Source of the DNA: JABFXX01 sp964419605
GTDB lineage: Bacteria > Myxococcota_A > Polyangia > Haliangiales > Haliangiaceae
DNA length: 64,000 nucleotides
Direction of reading: 5' to 3'
Assembly: GCA_964419605.1 (NCBI GenBank)
Contig: CAYQQM010000001.1
Coordinates: forward strand, 62,001-126,000
The translations under genes were made by a program, and so were the position numbers. The notes below the pieces were generated by a model, which worked only from the letters and a program-made list of their open reading frames with translations, was not told the origin of the DNA and searched no databases. Shown one piece after another: positions 25,627-33,892 of this stretch (positions within the stretch are counted from its first letter, which is position 1; each line of letters starts with the position of its first letter).

Positions 25627-26777
25627 GTTGGCCCCCCTAGAACTACAAGGGCGCGCTCGGTGAGGCGACAGCTTGCACACTGAAGCCTCAGTTCAGGTTC
25701 GGCGGCTACCGGAAGTGCGTGTGTGGGCACGGCGCGACGGGTCGGCGTGCGGCCCAACAAATCGAGCAATGAGCCGTCGCGAACATTGCCAAGCACCGCA
25801 GCGCGCTGAAAGATACAGGGCACGACATCGCCGGTATACGTGACACATAGCTTTCCGCGGCGCGAGGCCATCGGTCCCGCTCCGGTGTGCGTGCTACCCG
25901 CGGGGTCGCGCATCGCCAGCGCTACCGCCCTACCCGCCTCGGCTACGGCCTCACCCCGGCCCACCGAGTAAGCTCGCGTCCAGTCGACCTGTTTCACACC
26001 GCGTGCATGCAGGTCATCGACGAGGTCCTGGATGCCGGTCTGTTGGTCGATGACGATGATCGAAACGCGAAGCTCGAGCCCGGACCCGACCACGCGATCG
26101 ATCGCCGCGAGGGTTCGGCGCTGGCTTCCCGGGGTGCGCGTGATTCGGTCGTGCTCGTTGGCATCGATCGAGTACATCGAAAACGCAAACGCGGGGCGGG
26201 CCGGGGCAAGCTGCGCGAGCAGGTCGCCATGCAGCGCCAAACCGTTGGTGTAGATCTCTAGGTGCGGAATGCCGCGCGCTCGGGCATGTGCCACAGCGTC
26301 GGGCAGAAAATCGCACAACAGCGGATCGCCACCGGTGAACTGGATGCGGCGAAACCCCAGGTCCACGGCTTGGTCGATCACAGACAATGCGGTGGTGCGC
26401 TCGAGGGCCGCCTCAACCGAAGGGGCTGAGTCCGCATAACAGTGCACGCACCGCTCATTGCACCGACCGATGAGCTCGAGAAACAGCGTGTCAAAGCCAT
26501 CCAGCCGAACCACGTCGAGCCGTGTCAGAGGTACCGAGGGCGTTGCGAGCCAGTCGGTCAGCTCTCCGAGCGCAGCGTGGGCGGGTGCCCATCGCGTTAG
26601 GGTCGAGGTTGGCGCTGCCTGTGCGAGCGATGCTTCGATCTCGGCGCAAATCGGCCCCTCGACGACCGCGCGCTGCCCCGCCTGGTTGATGAGCACGAAC
26701 GCGCCCTGTCGACGCGCGACCAGCCCGCCCGCTTCAGGAAAAGCCCGACCCAACGCGACGGCGGCCAGAGCGTGCAT
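25623..26777 (-). CDS. Radical SAM/SPASM peptide maturase
   Basis: 384 residues. An N-terminal domain of about 90 residues precedes the radical SAM core: C106-x3-C110-x2-C113 (GRCNERCVHCY) for the 4Fe-4S cluster and FTGGDP at about 147-152. The C-terminal SPASM part has KLCVTYTGDVVPCIFQRA and a final LQCASCRL, which would bind auxiliary clusters. Start ATG overlaps the precursor stop (TAATG). Such enzymes install thioether or carbon-carbon crosslinks in short peptides; the Cys-rich precursor beside it makes thioether formation a reasonable guess. Confidence 0.9.
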   Translation of the reverse strand: MHALAAVALGRAFPEAGGLVARRQGAFVLINQAGQRAVVEGPICAEIEASLAQAAPTSTLTRWAPAHAALGELTDWLATPSVPLTRLDVVRLDGFDTLFLELIGRCNERCVHCYADSAPSVEAALERTTALSVIDQAVDLGFRRIQFTGGDPLLCDFLPDAVAHARARGIPHLEIYTNGLALHGDLLAQLAPARPAFAFSMYSIDANEHDRITRTPGSQRRTLAAIDRVVGSGLELRVSIIVIDQQTGIQDLVDDLHARGVKQVDWTRAYSVGRGEAVAEAGRAVALAMRDPAGSTHTGAGPMASRRGKLCVTYTGDVVPCIFQRAAVLGNVRDGSLLDLLGRTPTRRAVPTHALPVAAEPELRLQCASCRLTERALVVLGGPT

Positions 26778-27001
26778 TACCTCACCGGCGGGCAGCCTAT
26801 AACGGGGGGACAGTTGTCAGGTACGCAGCCACTAGGACGACAGCCGCCGTTGGGCACGCAAGATCCTGCCGGCTGGCACCCCGCCTGCTCCAGCGTGATC
26901 ACGCCAATTACCATCGGCGGAACGTACTTCGCCATCCGCAGGAGACGTCGTCGCCCTGGGTTCGCAAGCTCTGCACTCGAATCCTCGTTGTCGTGGGACA
27001 T
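26777..27001 (-). CDS. Cys-rich radical-SAM precursor peptide
   Basis: 74 residues from ATG 27001 (an in-frame ATG at 27040 would add 13). The leader NPGRRRLLRMAKYVPPMVIG continues VITLEQAG and the core has six Cys at 42, 48, 54, 59, 64 and 70, with Pro two or three residues after most of them (CQP, CVP, CRP, CVP, CPP, CPP) and many Gly. Short size, leader/core structure and a 1-base overlap with the maturase mark it as the substrate. Product not predictable; number and type of crosslinks unknown. The MAKYVPPMV segment is a likely recognition element. Confidence 0.8.
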   Translation of the reverse strand: MSHDNEDSSAELANPGRRRLLRMAKYVPPMVIGVITLEQAGCQPAGSCVPNGGCRPSGCVPDNCPPVIGCPPVR

Positions 27002-27158
27002 GATCGCGTCTTGCGCTGGGTAGCGCCGAAAACGTCTCATGAAGGGAGCGCCCGCCGCAACCCATGTCAGTGGTTTTGAGCGGTGCGCGCCGCCGATCAC
27101 TCTCGCTGCGGACTGCCCTGCTTTGGCGGCGCCCAAGCGCTGGGCTTGGCATGTTTCG

Positions 27159-29147
27159 TCATTCCGTTGCGCGCCGCACAATCGCCCGCAGGCGGCGGAA
27201 ATAGTGGTGAGCTGCAGCCTGACCGAGGCCCCGGCTCACTGAAATCCACTCGCGCAATGCGGTTGCAGGTTCGAACGCCGCACCAGCCCGTGTTCGCGCC
27301 GCATCGTCTGGAGTAACCGCCACGCCGTTCGCACGCGCCGAGTCGGGAAGCGCGACGGCCGCGCCGCCAGTCGTACGCGCCGCATCCTTTTGAGCCGGTG
27401 ACGTGGCGGTGTCATTGGGCGCGGTGCTTCGCGGCACATCCGATAACCATCGAGTAACAGACGCGACCGCGATCCACTCCGCTGGCATGCGGGTACGCTC
27501 GATCTCCGCCCGGATATCCTTCAGTGCGAAGGGTGTATTGGCGGCCGAATCCCGCAGTTTACCGGCTCGGGCTTGGCTCAGCACACGGGCGAGCGTGAGG
27601 CACGCCACGGTCTCGGCGCGATCGAGCCATAACCAGCGCGCGTTCGGCATGCTTTCAAACGCGGAGCGACGCTCCTGCACTGCCGTCCACGTGCGCGGCA
27701 GCTCGAAGCGCTGCTCGCGGATGATCACGACCTTGCTCGTGCGCGCCAGGTCGACCGCTCGCGCGAGCACCGAAGCGACGGAAGCATGATGAAGCGACGT
27801 TAGATAAACCGCCTCCAGTTCGTGCCCCGGCGCCTTAACCGTGGTGATCAACCGATCGCGCTCCGTGCGCGTCGACACGTCGAGCCTATGCACGAACGAC
27901 AGCGCACTCGCGATCCCTTCGGCCAGCTCGGCGGCATCGAACGGAGTGCCGGCGCGCTCTTTGTCGCTGAACTCCCGTTCGACCTTAGCGGTCTCTCCAT
28001 CCCACCCGTCCGGGTCTTCGATCCATCTCCGCACTCCCTTGTCGGGAGCGCTACGCACCTCGGTGGAGCTGGGGCTCTCGAGCCGACCTGCCGCTGCGGG
28101 TACAAGCACTGCGTTGCCCTCGAAACCGCGAAGTAATGCGGCGAGTAGGAGACGCGGCGTCATTCCGGGCTCCGCGATCAGGGCTTTGACATCGGCCTTT
28201 GCGAGCGGACTCGGGAACCGCTGGTTTCGACCGTCGCCGTTTGCGCGCGCGATCCTCTCATGCCACGCGCGCAGCAATAGCTCCCGTTCGCTGGGATTGG
28301 GCGCGTCGAGCAGCAGCGTCTCATGCGCCACGCGCGACTTTTGCGGCAGACTCAACCGCGGGGCGATGAATTGCATCCACTCACTGGTGAGGGCCAGCTG
28401 CACAATCGTTAGAGCTGGCAATGTATCGACCATTTCGCTGACGAGATTGCCGTAGCTCAGAACGCGCGCGTCGTTATCTCCTGCTAGATTTTCGAGCTGG
28501 TCGAATGTGAGAACCAGAGGCGCCACCGGCGCAGCCATCACCGCCAGTAGGCGCAGGACGTGAAGGACGTCGCGCTCCGACAGCGGCACGCCTGTATCCC
28601 CCGAGCGCGGCTCTCGCCCTGAGAGCCAGGCGAGCTCTTTCCACCGCGCAGCCGAGTCCAGAATGCCAAGGCCCAAGATCGCACTCGCCAAATGCGACGC
28701 CGGCGCCGCTTCGGGGACCATGGCGAGAAGCCTGGCAGTGGCGCGTTCGACCACCGCGGCGTCTCTCGGGGTGTTCTCCAGCCAGTGTGCGGCAAACAGG
28801 TCGAGATGGGTAGCGCTTCCACCGTCGACCGGAAGGCACAGTTGATCGACGACACCGGCGAGGACATCCCGCAGCGACAATCCAACCCCGAAATAGGGTC
28901 GGAGCAAAATCAACGTGGCGCGGGAGGACGCGCGGTGTCGCATGCGGGCGAATAGATGGGTTTTGCCGCCGCCGGCTGGGCCGAGTACGGCGACCGCTTT
29001 CGATGGCGCCAACGTGCCGCGGCCAGCGAGCTGCCTGACTTCGTCGAGGCGCTCGAGGATTGGAGTGGAGATATGCGAATTTAGCGCCTCGACGTCGAGA
29101 AATTCTTCTGCAAATGGCGCTGTATGCAGGCCGATCGGAGTTCGCAT
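27159..29147 (-). CDS. Unclassified AAA+-like ATPase
   Basis: 662 residues. Walker A LGPAGGGKTHLFARM at about 54-68, Walker B LVLTFDQLEN at about 220-229, and a sensor-like LTSEW a little later, so an ORC/STAND-type P-loop ATPase. The C-terminal half has KVVIIREQRFELPRTW and RWLWLDRAETVACLTLARVL, a region not assigned here, followed by a low-complexity Ala/Thr tail. The start is one base after the stop of the helper gene at 29149. Possibly a defence- or DNA-related ATPase; no family named with confidence. Confidence 0.6.
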   Translation of the reverse strand: MRTPIGLHTAPFAEEFLDVEALNSHISTPILERLDEVRQLAGRGTLAPSKAVAVLGPAGGGKTHLFARMRHRASSRATLILLRPYFGVGLSLRDVLAGVVDQLCLPVDGGSATHLDLFAAHWLENTPRDAAVVERATARLLAMVPEAAPASHLASAILGLGILDSAARWKELAWLSGREPRSGDTGVPLSERDVLHVLRLLAVMAAPVAPLVLTFDQLENLAGDNDARVLSYGNLVSEMVDTLPALTIVQLALTSEWMQFIAPRLSLPQKSRVAHETLLLDAPNPSERELLLRAWHERIARANGDGRNQRFPSPLAKADVKALIAEPGMTPRLLLAALLRGFEGNAVLVPAAAGRLESPSSTEVRSAPDKGVRRWIEDPDGWDGETAKVEREFSDKERAGTPFDAAELAEGIASALSFVHRLDVSTRTERDRLITTVKAPGHELEAVYLTSLHHASVASVLARAVDLARTSKVVIIREQRFELPRTWTAVQERRSAFESMPNARWLWLDRAETVACLTLARVLSQARAGKLRDSAANTPFALKDIRAEIERTRMPAEWIAVASVTRWLSDVPRSTAPNDTATSPAQKDAARTTGGAAVALPDSARANGVAVTPDDAARTRAGAAFEPATALREWISVSRGLGQAAAHHYFRRLRAIVRRATE

Positions 29148-29148
29148 A

Positions 29149-29991
29149 TCAGTTCATTCCTTTCGATCCGCGACCAACAATCCACGACAGGCGCGTTCCC
29201 ATGGGGCCCACTGGGCACCACTCCGCATCTTCGCCCGACAAGCGCCCCATGCCGCTTTCAGGTTCTAGAGCAATCGCGCCCCGCGCCGCCGCGGCAAGAA
29301 GCGCGCGCTTGCCGGCTTCTGCGCTCGCCCCCACGGAACGGAGCAGGTCTGGAACGTGGATCGGGTGGTGATCTGCGCGAAGCCGCCGTCGGATTTCTCG
29401 GTCGATTACTTCATCGATTACTTCGGCCCGTTCGGCCCGTTCGGCCCGTTCCGGGCTCGTCAGCGTAGCCGTGTGATCTTCGATGGAACTCGTCCAACGC
29501 GCCAGCTGCGCGGCGATGTCTTCACAAAGCACGCCACAGCCTCCCCCCTTGCCGCGGGCGCGGCGAACCAGGCGCTGTGCCTGGGTCAGGCGACGCAAAA
29601 GCTCGTCGAGGTCGCGAGCAATGCGACCCTCGCTCGACGAGCGGACAAACCCGATTCCCCCCTCGCGCATGACGACAACGAGCTCGCGGCGAGCGACGAG
29701 ACGCTGCACCGCTTCCTTTACCTCTCGGGCGGTTGCCCCCGAAATCCGCTTCTCGATCGCCTTGCTCGGAACAAATCCCTGGTCGGCGAGCCGAAGCAGT
29801 TGCTCCTCGAGAGGCCGCCGAATGGTCGATCCCACTTCGTAACCACGCGCCGTTAGCCCTGGCATCAGCGCCGACAGATGGCGTCGAAGCGATGTCCATT
29901 CGCGACGTGGAACCGACCCGCTCTGTTGCACCAGCTGATCGACGCGAAGCAACAAGGCGTCGACATCCACTGGCGTTTTCGCGCGAGCCAT
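29149..29991 (-). CDS. Winged-helix-like helper protein of ATPase module
   Basis: 280 residues. Two helix-rich parts resemble winged helices: residues about 50-110 (LLRLADQGFVPSKAIEKRIS, AREVKEAVQRLVARREL) and about 200-245 (REIRRRLRADHHPIHVPDLL, AGKRALLAAAARGAIAL). Between them is a variable linker with three ERA units and a duplicated VIDE, produced by a 9-bp and a 12-bp tandem repeat at 29401-29448. The gene is followed, one base later, by the ATPase, so they form one operon. Probably a nucleic-acid-binding partner; function unknown. Confidence 0.55.
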   Translation of the reverse strand: MARAKTPVDVDALLLRVDQLVQQSGSVPRREWTSLRRHLSALMPGLTARGYEVGSTIRRPLEEQLLRLADQGFVPSKAIEKRISGATAREVKEAVQRLVARRELVVVMREGGIGFVRSSSEGRIARDLDELLRRLTQAQRLVRRARGKGGGCGVLCEDIAAQLARWTSSIEDHTATLTSPERAERAERAEVIDEVIDREIRRRLRADHHPIHVPDLLRSVGASAEAGKRALLAAAARGAIALEPESGMGRLSGEDAEWCPVGPMGTRLSWIVGRGSKGMN

Positions 29992-30136
29992 GCGCGCGAC
30001 TATAGCTCATGCCAAGCGAGCCGCGGTTCGGTCGCTCTGCGCGCGCGAACGGCCTGATCCAGGCTGCCGTTCGAGGGCCCTTACGGAAGACAGTCGATAC
30101 TGAACGCATTGCCAGCTCCACCCGCGAAGCCCGTGC

Positions 30137-30142
30137 TATATT
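30137..30142 (+). promoter_or_regulatory. Possible -10 box before the Uma2-family gene
   Basis: TATATT ends ten bases before the ATG at 30152, so transcription would begin close to the start codon. No convincing -35 at normal spacing (TTGCCA at 30109-30114 is 22 bases away). Bases 29992-30136 hold no gene. Confidence 0.35.
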
Positions 30143-30151
30143 GGTTTTGTC

Positions 30152-30724
30152 ATGGTCGTCGCCACTCCGCGCCATCGCTATACCTACGCGGAATATTTGG
30201 CGTTGGAAGCCGAGAGCCCGACAAGGCACGAGTACTTCGACGGCGAAATTTACGCCATGGCGGGCGGCACTCCTGATCACGCGGCAATCGCAGCTACCCT
30301 GCTCCGACTGCTCGGGAACATCCTTCCGCCAACGTGTCAAGCGTTCACTTCCGACCTGCGCGTGCGCATCGAGTCCACCGGGCTGACCACGTACCCGGAC
30401 GCGGCCGTGGTCTGCGGAAAGAGCAATCGCGCCGAATTGGATAGCCTTGCGGTGACAAATCCGGTTCTTCTCGCCGAGGTCACGAGTCCATCCACCGAGA
30501 GCTACGATCGCAACGAAAAGCTGCAGCACTATCAAACCATCGCAACACTTCGCGAAGTGCTCATCGTCGCGCACGACCGACCTCACGTGACGCATTGGGT
30601 GCGGACGGGAACCGGAGGATGGGAGACGCGTGAATACACCAGCGGAGAATCGGTCTCTCTGCGCTGCGTTCCAGGCCATCTCTCGATCGATGACCTCTAC
30701 CGACGCCCGCTTGAAGACGGGTAG
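30152..30724 (+). CDS. Uma2-family PD-(D/E)XK nuclease-like protein
   Basis: 190 residues. YTYAEYLALEAESPTRHEYF then DGEIYAMAGGTPDHAAIA, a later SDLRVRI...YPDAAVV and PVLLAEVTSPSTESYDRNEK give the Uma2 (DUF820) fold with the conserved E, D and E-V-x-S-x-S-T residues of a restriction-endonuclease-like site. Biological role of this family is unknown; copies are common in bacteria with many regulatory genes. It is convergent with the biotin-carrier gene, the two stop codons being adjacent. Confidence 0.85.
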   Translation: MVVATPRHRYTYAEYLALEAESPTRHEYFDGEIYAMAGGTPDHAAIAATLLRLLGNILPPTCQAFTSDLRVRIESTGLTTYPDAAVVCGKSNRAELDSLAVTNPVLLAEVTSPSTESYDRNEKLQHYQTIATLREVLIVAHDRPHVTHWVRTGTGGWETREYTSGESVSLRCVPGHLSIDDLYRRPLEDG

Positions 30725-31285
30725 TTATGCGAGATCCACCAGTGGATCGCCTCGCTCAACCGACTTCCCGACTGCCGTGTGGATAGCGGTTACCGTACCA
30801 CCGCGCTCGCACATGAGCTCATTTTCCATTTTCATTGCCTCAATTGCGATGACGGGCGCGTGCGCGGGCACGGAATCGCCGATGGCAACCAGTACCTTGA
30901 CGATCTTCCCTGCAATAGGCGCGCGCAATCGTTCGGCGCCAAGGGTTGGAGTGCTTTGTGCTCCGGGTTGATCCGCGGGTCTGCGTCGTAGCGCGTCTTC
31001 GACCGCGATCGATACTTCGGCTGAGCCTATCGTTGCGATCACCGAGGCAGGCGAGGCAGGCGAGGCAGGCGACGCCGGGACACCGCCGCGCCGCTCTACG
31101 TCGATGAGTATGCTCCGCTGATCGATCAGGATCGACCAGGTTCCGGGTCGAACTTCGTTCGCATCGACCTCGTAAACGCGATCGTCGATCGAAATCCGAA
31201 CGCGCCCATTGGGCAAAGGTCCTTCGACCACAACGGCACGTTCCCTACCATCGTGGCCTGGCGTCACGACCAGCTGGCGCTTCAT
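30725..31285 (-). CDS. Biotin/lipoyl carrier protein (BCCP-like)
   Basis: 186 residues. The C-terminal half LRAPIAGKIVKVLVAIGDSV followed by IAIEAMKMENELMCERGG holds the biotinylation motif AMKM, with Lys as the acceptor. N-terminal part resembles the linker domain of acyl-CoA carboxylase alpha chains. A Pro-Ala-Ser tandem (9-base unit at 31044-31070) separates the halves. No biotin carboxylase or carboxyltransferase is in the window, so its partner must be elsewhere. Its start overlaps the CoA-transferase beta gene by four bases: last of a six-gene coupled operon. Confidence 0.85.
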   Translation of the reverse strand: MKRQLVVTPGHDGRERAVVVEGPLPNGRVRISIDDRVYEVDANEVRPGTWSILIDQRSILIDVERRGGVPASPASPASPASVIATIGSAEVSIAVEDALRRRPADQPGAQSTPTLGAERLRAPIAGKIVKVLVAIGDSVPAHAPVIAIEAMKMENELMCERGGTVTAIHTAVGKSVERGDPLVDLA

Positions 31286-31863
31286 GGAACCTGCTCCACG
31301 ACCCGGAACCCGCTGCCAATCGGCTCGAATACTCCGCGGTCAGTAATAACCAGCGAAACCACTCCGGCGGCGGTCAACGGATAGGTGCAGCGCGGAACCA
31401 GTTTGTCTTCCCCGGTCTTGGTCACATGCTGCATCATGACAATTAGCCGGCGACACCCGCTGGCGAGGTCCATCGCGCCCCCAATGCCAATGGTCTTGCC
31501 GCCTGGAATCGCCCAGTTTGCGAGGTCGCCGCTCGCTGAGACTTGCATCGCTCCCATGATCGCCAGATCGATGTGTCCGCCTCGGATCATCGCAAACGAC
31601 GCCGCAGAGTCAAAGGTCGATCCGCCTGGGAGAACCGTTACTGTTTGTTTGCCAGCGTTGATCAGCCTGGGGTCTTCATCGCCATCGAATGGAAATGGCC
31701 CCATTCCAAGCAAGCCATTCTCCGAATGCAGCCACGCGTGACCGTCGGGCAGGTGATCAGCGACCAGGGTCGGCAATCCGATGCCGAGATTGACGATGGA
31801 TCCTGCGGGAATCTCCTTCGCCGCGCGGCGAGCCATGTCGGCGGTCGACCATGCTCGAGTCAT
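31282..31863 (-). CDS. 3-oxoacid CoA-transferase subunit B
   Basis: 193 residues of the short (beta) subunit type: SIVNLGIGLPTLVADHLP, then HSENGLLGMGPFP with the catalytic Glu of SENG, and GGAMDLASGCRRLIVMMQH. The partner A subunit is encoded just before it with a 4-base overlap. Family members transfer CoA between short acyl groups such as succinyl, acetyl or acetoacetyl. Substrate not determined; its place in an amino-acid-oriented operon suggests activating the acid product of the upstream enzymes. Confidence 0.9.
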   Translation of the reverse strand: MTRAWSTADMARRAAKEIPAGSIVNLGIGLPTLVADHLPDGHAWLHSENGLLGMGPFPFDGDEDPRLINAGKQTVTVLPGGSTFDSAASFAMIRGGHIDLAIMGAMQVSASGDLANWAIPGGKTIGIGGAMDLASGCRRLIVMMQHVTKTGEDKLVPRCTYPLTAAGVVSLVITDRGVFEPIGSGFRVVEQVP

Positions 31864-32609
31864 TGCGCGTCCTCGCCGTGGGGAGTTCCAGTCGCACCCG
31901 GGCGCTGCCTCACGGTCTTGTATTCAAAGGCGTCTTCGTGCTCAGGGACATGGACAATCTTATGTACGTAGATGCCCGGCAGGTGGACGTCGTCCGGCGC
32001 AATGTCGCCGTTTTCGACCAGCACATCGCATTCCACGATGGACAGCTTGGCCGCAGTTGCGGCGACTGGATTAAAATTTCGCGCCGTGCGCCAAAATCGC
32101 AGGTTGCCGAATCGGTCGCTCGTGTGAGCTCGTACCAGAGCCACATCGCCGGGTAGTGCACGCTCCAATAGGTAACGCCGTCCGTCGATTTCGCGTACCT
32201 CCTTGCCCTGCTCCACGACCGTGCCCACGCCAGTCGCTGTAAAAAACGCCGGAATGCCAGCTCCTGCTGCCCGCATGCGTTCGGCAAGGGTTCCCTGCGG
32301 AACGACTTCCACCTCGACCTCCCCGGAGGCCATGCGCGCGTGCAGATCATCGTTGTTGCCGATGTAGCTGCAGATAACTTTCTTCACGATTCCGGCTTTC
32401 AACCACGCAGCTAGGCCTTTTCCAAGATTCCCCGCGTTGTTGGAAACCAACGTCAAATCGCGAACGCCGCGATCGACCACGCCGCGTATCAACGCTTCTG
32501 GATTTCCCGAAAGCCCAAAGCCTCCCACCAAAATCGTCATACCGTCGCGCAGCGACATCAACGCATCGGCAACCGATGCTTCCACTTTGGATGCGTGTCT
32601 GCCGATCAT
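31860..32609 (-). CDS. 3-oxoacid CoA-transferase subunit A
   Basis: 249 residues. GMTILVGGFGLSGNPEALI, LTLVSNNAG, KVICSYIGNN and EVVPQGTLAERMRAAGAGIP are the standard alpha-subunit blocks, and LVRAHTSDRFGNLRF follows. ATG start overlaps the aminotransferase stop; its own stop overlaps the B subunit start. Together they form an (alpha-beta) transferase. About the normal length for subunit A. Confidence 0.9.
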   Translation of the reverse strand: MIGRHASKVEASVADALMSLRDGMTILVGGFGLSGNPEALIRGVVDRGVRDLTLVSNNAGNLGKGLAAWLKAGIVKKVICSYIGNNDDLHARMASGEVEVEVVPQGTLAERMRAAGAGIPAFFTATGVGTVVEQGKEVREIDGRRYLLERALPGDVALVRAHTSDRFGNLRFWRTARNFNPVAATAAKLSIVECDVLVENGDIAPDDVHLPGIYVHKIVHVPEHEDAFEYKTVRQRPGATGTPHGEDAQ

Positions 32610-33892
32610 GACCCAAATGCAATGCTAACTGCTTCGCCAAACGAACGCACGCCCAGGAGCAAATCCTGTTCGGTGATGCACAGCGGCGGCGCGATGATGC
32701 AGGTACGCCGGGTCGCATCGACGTGCAGCGACAATCGGCGGGTGGCTAGTTCGGCTCCGAGTTTGGCCCATGCCAAACGCGATTCCGGCTCAGGGGCAGA
32801 CAGCTGGATCTCTAGAACCGCCAGCAACCCCAGGCCTCGGCTGAATACCTGGGCCGAAGTGCCGGACGACAGCCGAACTCGAATCGCCTCGAGCTCGCCG
32901 AGCAATATCGGACCGAGCCGCGCAGAGTTTGCAAACAACGCTTCGTCGTCATAGACCTTCAGCGTTTCGAGCGCGGCGGCACAGGCGGTTGGATGCGCGT
33001 AGTACGTGAGACCACATGCCAAGACGTGGTCGTCAAAATAGCGCGCAATTCGATCGTGAACGATAACAGCGCCGATGGAGGCGTATCCCGACGCAAGCCC
33101 CTTGGCCACCGTGATCATGTCGGGGACCGCCGACCAATGTTGAAACGCAAAGGCGGTGCCGGTCCGCCCGAATCCCGTGAGCACCTCGTCGGCCACCAGC
33201 AGCGCGCCATCTTCGTCGCACGCGCGCCGTACCATTGGCCAGTATTCGGCCGGCGGCACGAGCACGCCATTGGCCCCGGGAACAGGTTCGAGAAATACGG
33301 CCGCCACCTGGCCTGGGCCTTCGCGACGCAGCAGCTCGCCGATGTGCGTTGCACACTCGCGCGCACAGCTCGCGACGCGCTGCCCAAACGGGCATCGATC
33401 GCAGTAGCAATCCTCGGCGCGAACAACGCCAGGGATTCCCGGCTCTACCGGGGCACGCCTCCAGTCTCCGGTGAGTGATACGGCCCCCATGGACGCACCG
33501 TGATAGCTGTGGCGCCGCGCGATGTTCTTGGTTCGCTTCGTGAATAGTCGCGCGATTTTTAGGGCATTTTCGTTGGCTTCCGCGCCGCCCAGCGTGAAGA
33601 ACACCTTGGAAAACCCCGGCCCCGCCAGACGCAACAGCCGCTCAGCGAGCTCGGTCTTGGCGGGAAACACCGCGTTCGGCGCAGAAACACACAAGGTGTC
33701 GGCCTGGCGTTTGATCGCGTTAACGATGCGCGCGTTGCCATGTCCAACATTGACCTGATAGCTCAGCGATCCGAGGTCCAGCCACCGTCCTCCATCCGCG
33801 GTTGTGAACCATGCGCCCTGCCCGCCGGTCAGCTCCAGCGGTTTTGCGCCGCGCTGCGCGGTCCAGGTGAAGAAAAACGGGTAGTCGCTCAC
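32606..33892 (-). CDS. Class III aminotransferase (beta-alanine/GABA type)
   Basis: 428 residues from GTG 33892, which overlaps the C45 stop (GTGA); upstream codons are not needed. WLDLGSLSYQVNVGHG, FFTLGGAEANENALKIARLF, RRHSYHGASMGAVSLTGDWR, LLVADEVLTGFGRTG and TVAKGLASGYASIG (the Lys binds PLP) give a complete fold. A Cys-rich loop EDCYCDRCPFGQ...CARECA is typical of the gamma-aminobutyrate/beta-alanine branch. Probable substrates are omega-amino acids; exact one unknown. Confidence 0.85.
   Translation of the reverse strand: MSDYPFFFTWTAQRGAKPLELTGGQGAWFTTADGGRWLDLGSLSYQVNVGHGNARIVNAIKRQADTLCVSAPNAVFPAKTELAERLLRLAGPGFSKVFFTLGGAEANENALKIARLFTKRTKNIARRHSYHGASMGAVSLTGDWRRAPVEPGIPGVVRAEDCYCDRCPFGQRVASCARECATHIGELLRREGPGQVAAVFLEPVPGANGVLVPPAEYWPMVRRACDEDGALLVADEVLTGFGRTGTAFAFQHWSAVPDMITVAKGLASGYASIGAVIVHDRIARYFDDHVLACGLTYYAHPTACAAALETLKVYDDEALFANSARLGPILLGELEAIRVRLSSGTSAQVFSRGLGLLAVLEIQLSAPEPESRLAWAKLGAELATRRLSLHVDATRRTCIIAPPLCITEQDLLLGVRSFGEAVSIAFGS

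Noticed and set aside
29522..30679. 385-codon open frame on the minus strand
   Set aside because: It overlaps the winged-helix-like gene in another frame and runs antisense to the Uma2 gene, both of which have clear family patterns; its translation shows no domain and is Arg-rich, as expected for a shadow in G+C-rich DNA.
31044..31070. Possible mobile repeat in the biotin-carrier gene
   Set aside because: It is only a three-unit in-frame Pro-Ala-Ser linker repeat, ordinary for carrier proteins; kept only as part of the 9-base repeat observation.
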